NCBI GenBank assembly: GCA_022866195.1
Contig: JALHUF010000165.1
Location: 1 to 5,358 of the forward strand
Direction: 5' to 3'
From: Terriglobia bacterium
GTDB lineage: Bacteria; Acidobacteriota; Terriglobia; UBA7540
DNA: 5,358 nucleotides
Part shown: positions 4,972-5,358 of the stretch, piece after piece
How positions within the stretch are numbered: position 1 is the first letter of the stretch
Layout: each line of letters begins with the position of its first letter
Notes under the pieces: model-generated
Database searches by the model: none
Seen by the model: the letters and a program-made list of their open reading frames with translations, nothing else
What the model was told of the DNA's origin: nothing
Program-made: the position numbers and the translations under genes

Positions 4972-5207
4972 CTACCTCGGGTTGACGCAGAGGCATTACT
5001 GTCTCTCGTACCCGCTTCAGTCCGCTTGACAAGTCTTATCCTGTCACTGTGTACAGGACTTGTCGGACTCAAACAGGTTCCCCTCGGTCAGGTCCCTTCC
5101 CTCCACCATCTCCGCCGGTCCATGGTCACGCCATGCGTGATTGAAGAACCTTTGTTCGATGGCTTCCCAGGTACTATGGGCCTGTCCGACTGCTCGGCAG
5201 CGTTCAT
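4972..5207 (-). pseudogene. Decayed N-terminus of a group II intron reverse transcriptase/maturase
   Basis: From ATG at 5207 the minus strand reads MNAAEQSDRPIVPGKPSNKG. That is like the N-terminal tails I recall in bacterial group II intron reverse transcriptases. The frame then runs off into WWREGT and a stop. The expected continuation, AEMVEGRDLTEGN, is in another frame and soon meets a TGA (after SCTQ). A further expected piece, GLKRVRE, is in yet another frame (near 5000-5026). The sequence then goes directly to the domain V lead-in, with no reverse transcriptase core, RNA-binding or endonuclease region. So at least two frame changes, one stop and a large internal deletion separate it from a working gene. 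The family call rests on recalled motifs and needs a database search. Confidence 0.5.
5019..5069. repeat. Bulged inverted repeat in the intron relic
   Basis: The 17-nt arm at 5053-5069 pairs in full with three blocks to its left: 5040-5044, 5028-5034 and 5019-5023. These blocks are split by a 5-nt and a 4-nt bulge, and the loop is 8 nt (5045-5052). It lies in the degraded reverse transcriptase region, close to the inferred deletion. It could be intron RNA structure or a by-product of the deletion. Confidence 0.55.
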
Positions 5208-5240
5208 ACTGGAATTGCGGCCTCCGGCCTTCTCCAGCCG

Positions 5241-5266
5241 GGCTGGCGACGGACACCCCGCCAGCC
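5241..5266. repeat. 8-bp perfect hairpin upstream of the reverse transcriptase remnant
   Basis: GGCTGGCG and CGCCAGCC enclose ten bases. The stem is GC-rich and would be stable in RNA on either strand. There is no T-tract on either side, so it is not an intrinsic terminator. An intron helix is the likeliest reading. Confidence 0.5.
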
Positions 5267-5358
5267 ACTGCCGAGCTCTCCCGGTTCCCGTACATGGTGC
5301 TTGCGCACATGCTGCAGGTCTATGGCTCCGGGGAGCTGAAACCGGCACTCGCGATATC

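Larger units (their letters stand above)
4966..5358 (-). ncRNA. Group II intron, upstream portion (partial, open at right edge)
   Basis: Read on the minus strand, this runs from intron RNA upstream of the reverse transcriptase start, through a decayed protein-coding remnant, straight into GAGCCG, the 5' strand of domain V (4966-4971). The other domain V strand is at 1468-1494. The intron's 5' splice site is not identifiable and probably lies beyond 5358. A perfect 8-bp stem at 5241-5248 / 5259-5266 (loop 10) lies upstream of the coding remnant and could be an intron helix. I did not assign domains I-III. Confidence 0.55.

Noticed and set aside
5044..5348. Two minus-strand open frames of 86-88 codons as independent genes
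   Set aside because: Each contains one out-of-phase piece of a reverse transcriptase N-terminus. Together they fit one decayed gene better than two small proteins, and their upstream parts read as intron RNA.

Overview
The window looks like a GC-rich (by eye, mid-to-high 50s percent) bacterial chromosome segment. Purine-rich GGAGG ribosome binding sites, a bacterial group II intron relic and an amidase suggest a Firmicutes-type host (a Moorella- or Desulfotomaculum-like clostridium would fit). That assignment is a guess from style, not from a marker gene.

Layout. (i) 1-1319, minus strand: an intact amidase-signature hydrolase running off the left edge, with a complete Lys-Ser-Ser triad and a strong ribosome binding site. 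(ii) 1320-1427: its 5' leader. (iii) 1428-1494, minus strand: the 3' end of a group II intron, comprising domain VI with a bulged branch-point A and most of domain V. (iv) 1495-4959: a compact mobile element with three consecutive tyrosine recombinase genes on the plus strand, the arrangement of recombinase-in-trio (RIT) elements. Gene sizes are about 416, 316 and 338 residues, and all three carry the catalytic Arg, His-x-x-Arg, His and Tyr. The genes are translationally coupled (ATGA overlap, then an 8-nt overlap). Near-identical 29-bp terminal inverted repeats and 70-71-bp subterminal dyads bound the element. (v) 4966-5358, minus strand: the upstream part of the same group II intron, with a decayed N-terminal remnant of its reverse transcriptase and a short path straight into domain V, so most of the reverse transcriptase gene appears deleted.

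The main result comes from joining the two flanks. Removing 1495-4965 leaves one copy of the 6-bp direct repeat CTCATC and restores a 33-nt group II intron domain V hairpin. The RIT element therefore sits inside the catalytic hairpin of a dead or dying group II intron, and this fixes the mobile unit to the base. By this reconstruction the unit includes a 20-bp perfect palindrome at its left edge (TTATGTTGC-TA-GCAACATAA). Next to the true left end, this palindrome creates a site that looks like an element circle junction: inverted 9-bp arms around a 6-bp spacer.

Expression of the trio looks guarded. The ritA Shine-Dalgarno lies in the loop, and the start codon in the stem, of a 16-bp hairpin followed by six T residues. 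A weak promoter candidate has its -10 inside the left arm, so transcripts starting there would escape the hairpin while read-through transcripts would be blocked. The three recombinases presumably act together on the terminal sites; the amidase is an unrelated neighbour.
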